A stretch of DNA of 64,000 nt from Anaerotruncus sp. GTDB lineage: Bacteria > Bacillota > Clostridia > Oscillospirales > Acutalibacteraceae. Under the pieces are notes generated by a model, which saw nothing but the letters and a program-made list of their open reading frames with translations, was not told the DNA's origin and ran no database searches. The position numbers and the translations under genes are program-made. The stretch is from contig CP091724.1 of the NCBI GenBank assembly GCA_022009795.1, positions 1,913,501 to 1,977,500 on the forward strand, in the 5' to 3' direction. Shown here piece by piece: positions 49,601-61,445 of the stretch; position 1 is the stretch's first letter; each line of letters begins with the position of its first letter.

Positions 49601-52600
49601 AACAACTGAGTAAGTTTACTAAACCGGCAGAAAAAGAAAAGGTTGATGCAAAAATTGAGCCCGTTGTATCGGAAGCTGATGATGGCTTAGACTTAATCGG
49701 TGAAGAAATAGATATTGACGGCAGACACTTTGTTGTTGATTCCGTCAGCAATGGTTATGTATCTATGGCTGACCAAACTTTTGCCGATGGAACAGGCTTT
49801 CCTATTTTTCGCAGAGAAGCCGTTGAATTTGTAAGGCAATATTTACCGACAGAAAAAGAACAGATAATTCCTGTTCAGAATACAAAACAGCATACTGAAC
49901 ATAGTCAGTGGGATATTCATCCCGAAATTCCTGTTGAACAAAGGCACGACTTTGATTTTGCCGCACATCCTGTTGAGATTGTGGGCAAAAAGGAACGCTT
50001 TCGCAGGAATATGGAGGCTATCAAGGTTTTTAAAAGAATGTGAAGCCGATAACCGTTTTTGCAACACCTAATGAACAAATCGTTCTTTCAAAATATGTCG
50101 GTTGGGGCGGTATTCCCGAAGCGTTTGACGAAAACAATTCGTCTTGGGCAAATGAATACAAGGAACTCGTTGAAGTGCTGTCACCTGATGAGTACGCACA
50201 CGCTCGTGAAAGCACATTAACTGCTTTCTATACTCCTCAAGAAGTAGTTAAGGCTTGTTATGATATTGCCGAAAATCTTGGCTTCAAGCAAGGCAATATT
50301 CTTGAACCGTCCTGCGGTATCGGTAATTTTATCGGTATGAAGCCAAAGAGCATGGCTGACAGTAAGGTGTACGGTATTGAACTTGACTCTGTTTCGGCAG
50401 CTATTGCACAACAACTTTATCAAACTGCAAGCATTGTTAATAACGGCTATGAAAAGGTGGATTTACCCGATAACTTCTATGACCTTGTAACTACCAATGT
50501 ACCTTTTGGCGATTTTAAAGTATCGGATAAGAAATACGATAAGCATAACCCGCTTATTCACGATTACTTCTTTATGAAGTCACTTGATAAAGTCAGAACA
50601 GGCGGCATAATGATACTCATTACCTCTAAAGGTACTATGGATAAAGAAAACAGTAATATCAGGAGATATATTGCTCAAAGAGCAGACCTTCTCGGTGCAA
50701 TAAGACTTCCTAACGATACTTTTAAGGGCAATGCAGGCACAGAGGTAGTATCGGATATTCTTGTTCTTCAAAAGCGTGACAGAATGCTTGATATTGAGCC
50801 TGATTGGGTACAGCTTGATAATACCGAAGACGGTATCAGAATGAATAAATACTTTGTTGATAATCCCGATATGGTACTCGGTAATATGGAAACGGTTTCA
50901 GGTCGTTTCGGTCCGGAATCAACCTGTATTTCGTATGATGATAGAAGTCTTGAAGAACTGCTTGACGTGGCTGTTAAGAATATTCAAGGACAAATTACAG
51001 AGGTGCAAATCGGTGATGAATTTGAAGAAGATTTATCTATTTCTGCATTACCTGATGTTCGTAACTTTTCATATACTGTTGTAGACGGAAAGATATACTT
51101 TAGAGAAAATTCAAGAATGACGCCTGTTGATGTATCCGCTACTGCCGAAAACAGAATCAAAGGTATGATTTCAATTAGAGACAGCACCCGAAAACTTATT
51201 GAACTTCAAACCGATGATTATCCTGAAGAAGACATACTTGCAGAACAGAAAAATCTTAATGAACTGTATGATAAGTTTACGGTAAAGTATGGCTTAATAA
51301 ACAGCAGAGCAAACAAGTCGGCATTCGGCGAGGACGCTTCGTATCACCTTATATCTGCTCTTGAAATACTCGGAGAAAACGGCACTCTTGAACGCAAAGC
51401 AGATATGTTTACCAAGAGGACTATTAAACCTCATATTCCCGTAACGGAGGTTGATACTCCTTCGGAAGCACTTGCCGTATCTATGGGTGAACGGGCAAAG
51501 ATAGATATTGAATATATGAGCAATCTTTGCCATAAGTCCGAAAAAGAGATTTACGATGAACTTCAAGGCGTAATATTCCTTAACCCTGAATACAATGCCG
51601 ATAATCCTACTGCTCAAAAATACTTGATGGCAGACGAATATCTTTCGGGTAATGTAAGAGCAAAACTGCGTTTTGCAAAAGCCGTTGCAAAGACACAGCC
51701 TGAATATCAAATCAATGTTGAATCACTTCAAAAGGTACAGCCTAAAGACTTAACGGCAAGTGAGATTGATGTCAGGTTAGGTGCTACTTGGCTTCCTGTT
51801 GACGTTGTTGAGAATTTTATATATGAATTACTTGAAACTACGTACTATTGCAAGTTAAATATCAAGGTGAATTTTTCACCGTTCAGCAGTGAGTGGAATA
51901 TTACAAACAAAAGTGGCGACAGAGGAAATGTTAAAGCAAACAGCACTTACGGTACAAGCCGTATCAATGCTTATCAAATTATTGAGCAAACATTGAATCT
52001 TAAAGATGTCCGTATTTTTGATTATGTTATTGATGACGACGGTAAGAAAAAGCCTGTGCTTAATAAGAAAGAAACAGCTATTGCTATAGAAAAGCAAGAC
52101 GCAATTAAACAGGCATTTAAGGACTGGATATGGAATGACCCTGAAAGACGTAACCGTTTATGTGAAATGTATAATGAGAAGTTTAATTCAATCAGACCTC
52201 GTGAATATGACGGCAGTCACCTTATCTTTCCCAATATGAATCCCGAAATCACTTTAAGACCTCATCAATTAAACGCTGTTGCTCACAGTCTTTACGGTGG
52301 TAACACGCTTCTTGCTCACGCTGTCGGTGCCGGTAAGACTTATGAGATGATTGCAATAGCCGAAGAATCAATTCGTCTCGGCTTATCAAGTAAATGTATG
52401 ATTGTTGTACCTAATCATCTTACCGAACAATGGGGTGCAGATATTCTCACTCTCTATCCAAATGCAAAGGTACTTGTGGCAACCAAAAAGGATTTTTGAA
52501 AAGAAAAAAACAGAAAGCGTTTTTTTATCCCGAATTGCTACCGGTGATTATGATTTGATAGTTATAGGTCACTCACAGTTTGAAAAAGTGCCTATGAGTA

Positions 52601-54739
52601 TTGAAAGGCAGCAAACAATTCTTCAAAGGCAACTTGACGAAATTATCGAGGGTATATCCGAACTCAAATACCAAAGAGGTCAAAACTTCACCGTAAAGCA
52701 GCTTGAAAAGGCTAAAAAGAGCATTCAAGCAAAACTCGATAAATTAAACGACCAAAGCAGAAAAGACGATATTGTGACCTTTGAAGAGCTTGGTGTAGAC
52801 AGATTGTTTATTGACGAAGCACATTATTTTAAAAACCTTTTCCTGTATACAAAAATGCGTAATGTCGGCGGTATAGCACAGACAGAAGCACAAAAGTCAA
52901 GTGACCTGTTTATGAAAACACAGTATCTTGATGAAATTACGGGCGGTAGAGGTGTAGTATTTGCGACAGGTACACCAATCAGTAACAGTATGGTTGAGCT
53001 GTATACAATGCAAAGATATTTGCAGTACAACACCCTTCGCAGGCACGATTTACAGCACTTTGACGCTTGGGCGTCAACATTCGGCGAAACGATAACCGCC
53101 ATTGAATTAACTCCTGAAGGTTCAGGTTACAGACCGAAAACCCGTTTTGCTAAGTTCTATAACCTGCCTGAACTGATGTCAATGTTCAAAGAGGTGGCTG
53201 ACATTCAAACTGCCGATATGCTTAAACTTCCCGTACCTGAAGCTGAATACAAAAATATTGCCGTTAAGCCGTCGGACATTCAAAGTGAAATGGTTAAATC
53301 ACTTTCAGAGCGTGCAGAAAAGGTGCGTAACGGTGGTGTTGACAGCAGTCAAGACAATATGCTCCTTATCACAAATGACGGCAGAAAGCTTGCTTTAGAC
53401 CAAAGAATGATTGACCCATTGTTACCAGACTTTGAGGGCAGTAAGGTCAATGCCCTTGTTGACAATGTATATCGTATTTGGGACGAAACAACACCGAACA
53501 AGTCGGCACAACTTATCTTTTGTGACTTATCAACACCTAAATCATCCAATGATTTTTCTGTGTATAACGATATTAGAGATAAGTTGATTAAAAAAGGTAT
53601 TCCACACGATGAGGTGCAATTCATTCACGATGCGAATACAGAAACGAAGAAAGCCGAGTTGTTCAAAAAGGTACGCTCAGGTGAAGTCAGAGTTCTTATG
53701 GGTTCAACTCAAAAGATGGGTGCCGGCACCAATGTGCAAAACAAATTGATTGCCATGCACGATTTAGATTGCCCTTGGAGACCTGCCGATTTGGAGCAAC
53801 GAGCCGGAAGAATTATTCGTCAAGGTAACGAAAACTCTAAAGTGGAGATTTACCGTTATGTAACAGAGCAAACCTTTGACGCATATCTTTATCAGCTTGT
53901 TGAGGGTAAGCAAAAGTTTGCTTCGCAGATTATGTCGAGTAAATCTCCCGTTAGGTCTGCCGAAGACATTGACGAAACAGCGTTATCCTATGCCGAAATC
54001 AAAATGCTTGCAACTGGCAATCCCTACATCAAAGAGAAAATGGATCTTGACATTCAGGTGCAAAAAAACTTCGTATGTTAAAAATCAAACTTTTTTTATC
54101 GGAAAGATATTCTCTTGAAGACAAGGTGCTTAAAGATTTTTCCTCGTGACATTGCAAGATACACATCGAGGATTGACGGCTTTATTAAGGACATAGCTAC
54201 TGCAAAACATAACCCAAAGAATATTGCCGATACCTTTGTCGGTATGATTGTAAACGGTGTAAGGTATGACGAAAAGGCAGACGCAGGTCAAGCCATAATT
54301 GATGTATGCAAGACATTATCTGACAGCAATACTTATCCTCTCGGTGAGTACAGAGGTTTCAAAATGGAAGTTCATTATGAACCGTTCAGTCATCAACACA
54401 GAGTTGAAATCAAAGGTGCAATTTCTCATCAAGGTGTGCTTGGTTCTGATCCATTAGGCAACATTACCCGTATTGATAATGTAATTGACGGTTTAGAAAA
54501 GGTTCTTGAAAATGAAAAAGCAGAGCTCTCAAACAGTCAAAAACAGCTTGAAATTGCAAAAGAACAACTTCAAAAACCGTTTTCAAGAGAAGATGAACTT
54601 AAACAAAAAGAAGCACGGTTAAGCGAACTTAACGCACTTCTTAATGTTGATAAAAAAAGAAAATGAGATTGTTAATGATGACAACGAAATAGTTAATGAT
54701 TCTCCTCAGCGAAGTGAAGTTGACAGAGAATCACGGTGA
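46671..54739 (+). CDS. giant N6-adenine methylase / SNF2-type helicase of the ICE
   Basis: One gene of about 2690 codons, broken by homopolymer errors near 47526, 50030, 52495, 54075 and 54655. The N-terminal part (ELISALYDDV, SWNRRFGRWVNKGAKGIAL) resembles an ArdC-like fold. A low-complexity linker (about 47480-47870) also contains the tnpV-like gene in another frame. An N6-methylase domain follows (motif I LEPSCGIGNFIG at about 50300; TTNVPFGDF at about 50490, where most enzymes have NPPF/Y). The helicase domain has AHAVGAGKTYEM (Walker A), FIDEAHYF, TGTPISNSMVE and LEQRAGRIIRQGN. A coiled C-terminus ends the protein. Such proteins of Tn1549-type ICEs may modify or protect the transferred DNA; the exact role is unknown. 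Confidence 0.88.
47500..47851 (+). CDS. tnpV: TnpV-like protein encoded out of frame inside the giant gene
   Basis: About 116 residues. AAAGGAG (47485-47491) stands 8 bases before ATG 47500. MKITYTQVGK is followed, after removing one A from the A5 run at 47524-47528, by QLYPNLIMPTKKEQMGYYA, then YLKNHKKAIFTTLLTTCKLTEHL and KAQGVTEKLKQTNMMTWVG. It ends MNNIRNSARETVLNELIY. This matches the TnpV family first seen on Tn4451. The whole gene lies within the linker of the methylase/helicase gene but one frame over. The same single-base repair restores both frames, which argues that both are real. Function of TnpV unknown. Confidence 0.8.
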
Positions 54740-54868
54740 AATCAGAAACAATTTATATTTGATTTGCTTATTTATAATGAAAAAAATAGTGAAAAAAATA
54801 GTGAAAAATTTAGTGGAGATTTTTTTATAAAAATAGGTTATAATATATTCAGGAGGAATGCAGTTATT

Positions 54869-55982
54869 ATGATTAAAGTAACACTATCTAATGAAATATT
54901 AAAATATATAACCGAAATTGATAAGAACAGATATAATGTTTCTTCTGTAAATTTATCTCCGAATATCGCTAATAAATTGCGTAAAAAAATTCAAAGAAGA
55001 AAAAGTTCTTATGCCTCAAATAAAATCGAAGGAAATCCGCTGACTGAAAATCAGGTTGATGAAGTGATTGACAATGATGAACGAAAACACTTTTTTAAAA
55101 GCCTGAACAGGAAGTAAGAAACTATTTTTTTGGCATTAAATTATTTGGAAGAAAAAAAGCGAAAAGCAAAGAACCTTTTTTTCAAAAAAAACTGATTTTA
55201 GATGTTCAAAAAAATTAGTTGAAAAAAAGGTGCGTCAAAGGAAAAAAATCGGATTAAGAGGTCCTATGCCACCGGGTGTGCTTTTTTTGCCGTTTATGAT
55301 TCAAAAAAACAGGCAATGCCGATTATATTCCGCCCGAAGCCAAAGATATACCCGAACTCATAGATGAATTGGTAGAGTATGTGAATACTACCGATGATCA
55401 CCCGTTGATTGTCGCTGCCATAGTTCATTATCAGCTTGTTACAATTCACCCGTTTGAAGACGGTAACGGCAGAACTGCAAGGCTGCTTTCGGGCTATATT
55501 TTGGATATTAACGGTTACGGTTTTAACGGTATAGGCTCACTTGAAGAATATTTTGCTTATGATGTTGATGAGTATTATAATTCGATTCAAATAGGACTGC
55601 CTGCATTGTATTATTCGGGCAGAGATAATCCGCCACATTCGGAAATTTGGATTAACTATTTTTTGCGAATGGTTTTGCTTTATTCAAATAAGGTTTGCGA
55701 CTTACAGTTGAGCTCAAACTCCGATGAAGTCGCCGGTAGTCTTTCATATCTTAAAGCGAGAGAAAAAGAATTGCTTTTGTTCTTGATACAAAATTATAAT
55801 CGTGAATTTACACCTAAAGAGGTCAGCGAAGAAATAGGCGTTACAAATAAAACAATAATTAACCGTCTGGCTGTTTTTGTCAAAGAATGGTTTTTGTTGT
55901 ACCGAATTTGGTTAAACAAAGAGTACGTTCGTATGAGTTAAGTGATTTTTACCAAAAAAATTATAAAAAAATGAGATTGTAG
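54869..55982 (+). CDS. Fic-domain protein (AMPylator) with N-terminal inhibitory motif
   Basis: About 365 residues after several frame repairs between 55090 and 55320 and near 55880. The core motif is HPFEDGNGRTARLL, the complete HxFxxGNGRxxR set. SNKIEGN near residue 55 fits the inhibitory (S/T)xxxE(G/N) helix of class II Fic proteins. LRGPMPPGVLF lies before the core. A C-terminal winged-helix-like domain includes PKEVSEEIGVTNKTIINRL. Fic enzymes usually transfer AMP to Tyr/Thr/Ser of targets such as gyrase or GTPases. It lies directly after the methylase/helicase gene and is probably cargo. Confidence 0.85.
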
Positions 55983-56060
55983 ATAAGATAAAATAACAAT
56001 TACCATTAAGACACTTGTATTTATTACAGGTGTCTTTTTTTGTAAGGTGGTGAAAAAAAT

Positions 56061-56426
56061 ATGATTAATGAAGAGCAACTTGACAATATGCTCTATGAAA
56101 AAATGCAGAAAAGAGTATGATTTGTTTCTTGAAAAAAATTAAATCCGAGCAGTCGGTAAAAACCCAATCAAGCTATTGAATCGGCTTATGAAATCGTATA
56201 TAAGCAAGACATTTTGTATTGCTTTGAAGATAACGATTTGAATTTAAGCTATAACGAAAAGAAGCACTTGCTGTTAAAGAAAAGACCGCTTGAATTTCTT
56301 TATCAAGAGTGGCTTACAACAGATTGTACTCATATGCAAATGATTCGTGATTGTATTAAGAACGGTACCGGGCACGATTTAAAATTGACACAAGAGCAAA
56401 AACAAAAATACAGAGGGGAGCGATGA
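56061..56426 (+). CDS. DUF3848 family protein
   Basis: About 120 residues after repairs near 56110-56165. MINEEQLDNMLYEKMQKEYD matches the start of DUF3848 proteins. The second half, ALL-helical with LLKKRPLEFLYQEWL and KNGTGHDLKL, is intact from 56214. A typical small gene of Tn1549-like elements, coupled by a 4-base overlap (ATGA) to the Toprim gene. Function unknown. Confidence 0.75.
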
Positions 56427-57438
56427 CCTTGCCATATTATTCAAAAGAAGTAATCAAAAAAGCAAAGGAAATGGACTTGCTCACATATCTTCAAAACTAC
56501 GAACCTGATGAGCTTGTTCACTTTTCAGGTGATACCTATTGCACTAAAGAACACGACAGCTTGAAAATATCAAATGGGCTTTGGTGTTGGAACTCAAGAG
56601 GTATAGGCGGCAAAAGTGCAGTTAAATATTTGACCGATGTTAAAGGATATTCTTTTATCGACGCTGTCAAAATTATCGTTGAAAAAGAAAAATTGCAGCC
56701 GCCGGTTAAAGCGATTGCACCTAAAAAGAAACGGGTATATAACTTGAAACTGCCACCAAAAAGTTCGACAGATGATAAGGTTAAAGAGTACCTGACCAGC
56801 AGAGGTATTGACGAAAGTATCATAGATTATTGCCTTGAGCATAACCTCATATTTGAAAGTTTACCGTATCATAACGCTGTTTTTTTGTAGGTTTAAATGA
56901 ACAAAATAAGCCTAAGTATGCAGCGTTTCGTGTAACGGAGAACAAAAGAATTATGGGCGAATGTGAGGGAAGTGATAAGTCATATTCCTTTAAATTGACA
57001 AATGATAATGCAAATATTCATCTGTTTGAATCTGCAATCGACCTTTTATCTTATGCCACTCTTGTTAAAATGCACGGTAAAGATTGGCAAAAATGTTTCG
57101 ATGATTTCTCTTGCAGGTGTGTATACGCCTAAAGAAAAAAAATCGAAGAAAGCAAGATACCGAAAGCACTTGTGACATATCTTAAAAAGTCATCCGTATA
57201 TTGAAAAAATATATTTGCATCTTGACAGCGATTATGCCGGAAGATTAGCTACAAAAACATTAAAAAAATCATTTTTACCAACTGAATATCCCAATATTGA
57301 AATCGTTGACAAACCTGTTCCGAGAGGAAAAAGATGTTAACGATTTTTTTGCTTTTAAGTAAAGGTATGAAGCCGGTTGTATCTGAAAGGAGAATACCAA
57401 GTGAACGAAGAAAACCCGATAAAGGTATTGCTCGTTGA
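56423..57438 (+). CDS. primase-like Toprim/DUF3991 protein
   Basis: About 335 residues after repairs near 56880, 57090-57170 and 57345. The N-terminal CHC2-like zinc region has CTKEHDSLKISNGLWCW. DUF3991 follows (SRGIDESIIDYCLEHNLIFE), then a Toprim domain with FESAIDLLSYATL (Glu motif) and YLHLDSDYAGRLATKTL (DxD). The repaired end is DFLLLSKGMKPVVSE to a stop at 57438 inside the next gene. It lacks an obvious helicase part. It probably primes DNA synthesis on the transferred strand. Confidence 0.82.
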
Positions 57439-57736
57439 ACCGTTTGACAAGCCAAAGATAATTACAATCGAAAACAATTATCAAGCGATTAGTGAAATTA
57501 TCTGCGGTGATGTAGACGAATATATGCCGTTTGAAGATGATGTCGCCTTGCTTTGTAACGCTGACGGTAAAAGACTTTCTCTTTCTGCAAGTCATACTGT
57601 AACAGATATTGAAACAGGTAAAACAGAACTCATATACGGCAGTTTTATCCTTGTAGGTGCAAGTGAATTTGATACCGAATATCATTCGTTAGATGATGAT
57701 TTGATTGATAAATATATGGATTTATTCAGTAAATGA
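57401..57736 (+). CDS. DUF3846 family protein
   Basis: 111 residues, intact. GTG start behind AAAGGAG. KVLLVEPFDKPKIITIENNY, EIICGDVDEYMPFEDDVALLCN and SFILVGASEFDTEYHSL fit DUF3846, a small protein usual in ICEs of this type. Function unknown. It overlaps the end of the Toprim gene by 38 bases. Confidence 0.8.
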   Translation: MNEENPIKVLLVEPFDKPKIITIENNYQAISEIICGDVDEYMPFEDDVALLCNADGKRLSLSASHTVTDIETGKTELIYGSFILVGASEFDTEYHSLDDDLIDKYMDLFSK

Positions 57737-57763
57737 AGCAGCATAATACTATGCTGACTTGTC

Positions 57764-57831
57764 TTAGCAAGCAGTGCGTTTTTTTACTCCTAAAGAGCAA
57801 AAAAACACGCTTGTTAGGGGTTCTCCCCTAA
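57764..57831. other. candidate origin of transfer (oriT)
   Basis: In the 127-bp gap just before the mobilisation genes, a long imperfect hairpin pairs TTAGCAAGC-TGCG-TTTTTTT with AAAAAAA-CACG-CTTGTTA. A perfect small hairpin TTAGGGG-TTCT-CCCCTAA overlaps its end. Position next to mobC-relaxase and the twin-hairpin layout fit an oriT with a nic site near the GGGG/CCCC element. No nic site can be named. Confidence 0.5.
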
Positions 57832-57863
57832 TACCCCAATTACACACAGAAAGGAATAACAAA

Positions 57864-58008
57864 ATGAAAAACTATAATTATTTCAATACTCTCATTTTTA
57901 TTCGGAGGATTTGCAGGAATTACAACAATGTGTTTGGTGCAAATCAATAGGACTAACGGCAATGAGCGTTTTGAAAAGGAGGATTCATCCGATGAACAAG
58001 ACGATTAA
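57864..58008 (+). CDS. DUF3789-like small membrane protein
   Basis: 47 residues after removing one A in the run right after the start codon: MKTIIISILSFLFGGFAGIT forms one helix, then CLVQINRTNG and an acidic tail EKEDSSDEQDD. AAAGGA lies upstream. The stop overlaps the mobC start by 17 bases. Similar peptides precede mobC in related elements, from memory. Confidence 0.7.
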
Positions 58009-58334
58009 AAAACAGTTTTGGATAACACCTGAAGATGATGAAATTTTAAAGTTGAAATGCGAAAAAGCCTGTTTGTCCGAAGCCGCATTGATGAGGTACT
58101 TGATAAGAGGTTATGAGCCGAGAGAAAAGCCTGACGAGCGTTTTTATAAATCAATGAACGATTTATCGGCTATCGGCAGAAACATAAATCAAATTGTCGC
58201 AAAGGCTAATACATTGAATTTTTGTTGACGCACCTCTTTTAGCAGAAGAATTAAATAAACTTAAGGTGTTGAGAACAAAAAAATTGAGATTTTGTATCTC
58301 AGACCTGTTGAGAATGATAAATGGCAGTAAGTAA
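57992..58334 (+). CDS. mobC: MobC-like relaxosome accessory protein
   Basis: About 113 residues after one frame repair near 58222. KKQFWITPEDDEILKLKCEK and LSEAALMRYLIRGYEPREKP form a ribbon-helix-helix DNA-binding part. DLSAIGRNINQIVAKAN is the MobC signature, and the end ISDLLRMINGSK is followed by the stop. It binds oriT and helps the relaxase nick. AAGGAGG lies before the ATG. It overlaps the relaxase gene by 14 bases. Confidence 0.85.
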
Positions 58335-59667
58335 GATATGGAATGTCAACAGCAGACTTGACAAAGTAATAAATTACAGCAGTAATGAAAAGAAAACCAC
58401 AAATCCTGATTATGATCCACTAAAAACAGTTCTCGGTTACGGTGATAATCCCGATAAGACCGAAAAGCAGTTATACTCTACAGGTATAAATTGTGACGCT
58501 GAATTTGCTTACCAACAGTTTATGACAGTTAAAATGCAATATGGCAAAACAGACGGAATTCTCGGTTATCACGGATATATGAGTTTTAAGCCGGGAGAGG
58601 TCACACCCGAACTTGCACATAAAATCGGAATTGAAGCCGCCAAACGAATTTGGGGTAAAAAATTTCAAGTGGTTGTGGATACTCATTTGAATACTGATTG
58701 TTTGCATAATCATTTTATCATTAACTCCGTTTCGTTTGTGGACGGCAAAAGGTGCAGAGAAACTTCGTGGTTTAAAAAAAATAAAATGGTTTTTTTGATG
58801 AGGTTTGTAAGGAATACGGTATTTCTGTAATTGATAAACCTAACAGGACAGTTGACAGAAGTTATATCAATCAAAAAGAACAAGCAGGAATGCCGACAAG
58901 ATATAACCTTGCAAAAGAATCACTTGATGTTGCAATCGAAAACAGTAAGAGTATAAAAGAACTGGAATACAATCTTAAAAAGCTCGGTTACAGTTGTAAT
59001 TTCAATGTAAATCATAAGTATTGGACTGTGACACCGAAAGGATACGACAGACCTATCAGAACATATAGGCTTGGTGAAAAGTATTCAAAGAAAAATATAT
59101 TTTTGAATGCCGTTTTGGAAAATAACAGACCTGTAAAATATAAACCGTTTATGCAAGGTCAGGTGCAATATAAACTTTCAACGAGAGGTACAAGACTACG
59201 CAAGGTCAAAGGACTTCGTGGCTTGTATTTCTATTACCTATATAAACTCGGTTATCTGCCAAAGAATAAACCGAGAAACAATTCAAGAGTTCATTATCTT
59301 TTTAAGAGAAGATTTGATGAAACTTGATAAATTATCAAATGAGGCAAGGCTCCTTGAACAGTATCGGATAAATACTGTTGAGGAGCTTTTTCTCATATAA
59401 ATCGAAAGCCGAAAAGAAAATCGAAATATTAACCGAAAAACAGAAAGCAACTGCGAAATAAATCAAAAAAAGAAAGAATTGCTCAAATCTGAATGAGGTT
59501 AAAGAAGATATATCCGAAATCGGCAAACGGTTAAAAGAATTACGCAAGGAAATTTTGCTCATTGACGATATTGCCGAGCGTTCAAATGAAATTGAAAAAA
59601 AATTAGAGCAAGCAGAAATTGATGAGCAAAAAGAAATTGCAAAAAGGAGGAAAAGTATCGTGAATAA
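58321..59667 (+). CDS. MobA/VirD2-type relaxase
   Basis: About 445 residues with frame breaks near 58785, 59312, 59395 and 59460. The N-terminus MAVSKIWNVNSRLDKVINY contains the likely catalytic region (the Tyr is not assigned with certainty). The metal-binding His cluster is THLNTDCLHNHFIIN. A middle domain follows with EYNLKKLGYSCNFN and PIRTYRLGEKYS. The C-terminus is a helical coiled region (EKKIEILTEKQKATA, KRLKELRKEI). The end is uncertain: a stop near 59667 in an alternative frame overlaps the next gene. It cuts one strand at oriT and leads it into the recipient. Confidence 0.85.
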
Positions 59668-60390
59668 CTCAGGCGACGCCGCCGAACAAGTTGTAAGACT
59701 GTCACTTGAAGGATTTGAAGTTGTTGCAAAGGTATCGGGAGAAGCTGCAAAGAATATTGCCGTTCTTCTGCTTGCCGCATTAAAGCAGGAACAAAAAGCC
59801 AAAGGTAAGGCAAGACTTTCAAACCTGATTAAGTCCGGCAAAGAACTTAAAGTGTTTTCAATTCCACAAAAGGATTTGAAAAAGTTTACAGAGCAGGCAA
59901 AGAGATACGGTGTTTTGTATTCTGTTCTTAAAGACAGAAAAGCAAAAGGTAAAAATGTCACCGTTGATATTATTGCCCGTGCCGAGGACGCATCCAAAAT
60001 TGATAGGATTATTGAAAGATTTAAACTCGGTACAGTTGACAAAGGCTCTATCACCAATGAGGTTGAAAAGTCTGTCAGCGAAAAGACAAACAAAAGCAAC
60101 GAAGAAAAAACAAATGGCGACCTTATCCTTGAGCATATTGAGGCAAAGAGTACGGAGAAAACGGATAAAAACCCCTCTTTATCTCGGACGGAAAAAGACA
60201 GTCTGTCCGAGAGTTCATCGAAAGCTATCAATGATAAGGACGCTAAAGACAAAAAACAGTCTGTTAAAGAATTGCTTGACGGTTATAAAGATGAGATTAA
60301 AGCCGACAGAGCAAAAGATATTGCAGATAAATCAAAAAAACGGTTGCAGATACCGTAGTAAAATCTGCTAAATCAATAAAGGAAAGGTAA
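59660..60390 (+). CDS. PcfB-like DUF3801 protein
   Basis: About 243 residues. GTG start 10 bases after AAAGGAGG. The N-terminal GDAAEQVVRLSLEGFEVVAKV and LKQEQKAKGKARLSNLI, then QKDLKKFTEQAKRYGVLY and IARAEDASKIDRIIERF, match DUF3801/PcfB, a relaxosome-to-coupling-protein adaptor. A long charged linker follows. A frame repair near 60342 yields KTVADTVVKSAKSIKER as the end. It lies between relaxase and virD4 functions, as in pCF10-type systems. Confidence 0.82.
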
Positions 60391-60395
60391 TTGAT

Positions 60396-61285
60396 ATGAG
60401 TTACGGTTACAAAAAGGATATAATCCACAAAAGTATGCCGAAAATGGAAAGGCAGAAAAGGAAAGAACATATCAAATGATTGACGATACGGCAGTCGAGG
60501 TTTCAAGAAGTCCCGACAAGCTCAAAGAATTTCTTGCTGTTCAGGCAAAGTTTGATATGTATTCGGCGGCAAATACTTTGCTTATCTTTAAGCAAATGCC
60601 TAATGCCACACAGCTTAAATCTTTTGAAGATTGGAACAAGGACGGTGTCAAAGTTCGTCAAAAGCAAAAGAGCATAGCAATCCTTGAGCCTGTCGAATAT
60701 ACAAAGAGCGACGGCACACCGGGTCTTGGATATAATGTCAAAAGAGTATTTGACCGTTCACAAACAAATTCAAAAAGAGAGGCAGTTCAAAAGACCGATG
60801 ATTTGAAACATACTCTCAAAAATTTTGTAAATGCTTCGCCTGTTGAAATTGTTGTAGGCGAAATACCAAATTCAAATCTTGGTGCGTTCTACAACTTTGA
60901 AACACAGCAAATTACACTCAATGAAAATCTTACCGATACAAAACAGATTTTTGAGTGCCTTGCTCAAGAGGTTGCATTTGCTCAGCTTGCCGACGGTAAG
61001 AAATCATATAGCCGTAGAGACGAAGGGTTTAAGGCAGTTTGTCTTGCATATATGATTTGCACCAAATACGGTGTTGATAAAAACGCTTTCGCTATTGAAA
61101 GCCTGCCGGATAATTGGAAAAAGGCGGACGCAAAAGATATTCGCCGTGAACTTTCTTCTGTAAATTCTGCATACAAGGAAATTGTCAGCAGAGTTAATGA
61201 TGAAATCTATCGCCAAAAGGCAGGCAAAGAGCAAGGAAATGGAGCGATAATATATGAAAGAAGGACGCTACCATTTAGTTCTTGA
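60396..61285 (+). CDS. ArdC/LtrC-like ssDNA-binding or antirestriction protein
   Basis: About 295 residues after one repair near 60420. The start is MSYGYKKD, then MIDDTAVEVSRSPDKLKEFL, SAANTLLIFKQMPNATQLK and DGVKVRQKQKSIAILEP. This is the ArdC N-terminal ssDNA-binding pattern found in LtrC proteins of ICEs. The second half (CLAQEVAFAQLADGKK, KAVCLAYMICTKYGV) resembles the zincin-like part, but the usual HExxH motif reads AQEVAFAQ, so the metalloprotease site is lost. The end may be at 61250 if one A is extra near 61215. Confidence 0.75.
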
Positions 61286-61445
61286 TGATTTTGAACAAGG
61301 CGTAGTTATTCGTGCTCTCAATGATTTACGCACAGATTTAATCAGCGATAAAAGAGAAACCGATGCCGTAGATGAAGTGCTGTTAAAGGTTTGCAAAGCA
61401 CCTACCAAAAAGATAAAGGTGGTAAAGCAAAATGAGGAACGATAA
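61254..61445 (+). CDS. small conserved ICE protein, unknown
   Basis: 63 residues, intact. YHLVLDDFEQGVVIRALNDLRTDL and ETDAVDEVLLKVCKAP are recognisable from Tn1549-type elements, where the gene lies between the LtrC-like and virD4 genes. The stop overlaps the virD4 start by 14 bases. Function unknown. Confidence 0.75.
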   Translation: MKEGRYHLVLDDFEQGVVIRALNDLRTDLISDKRETDAVDEVLLKVCKAPTKKIKVVKQNEER

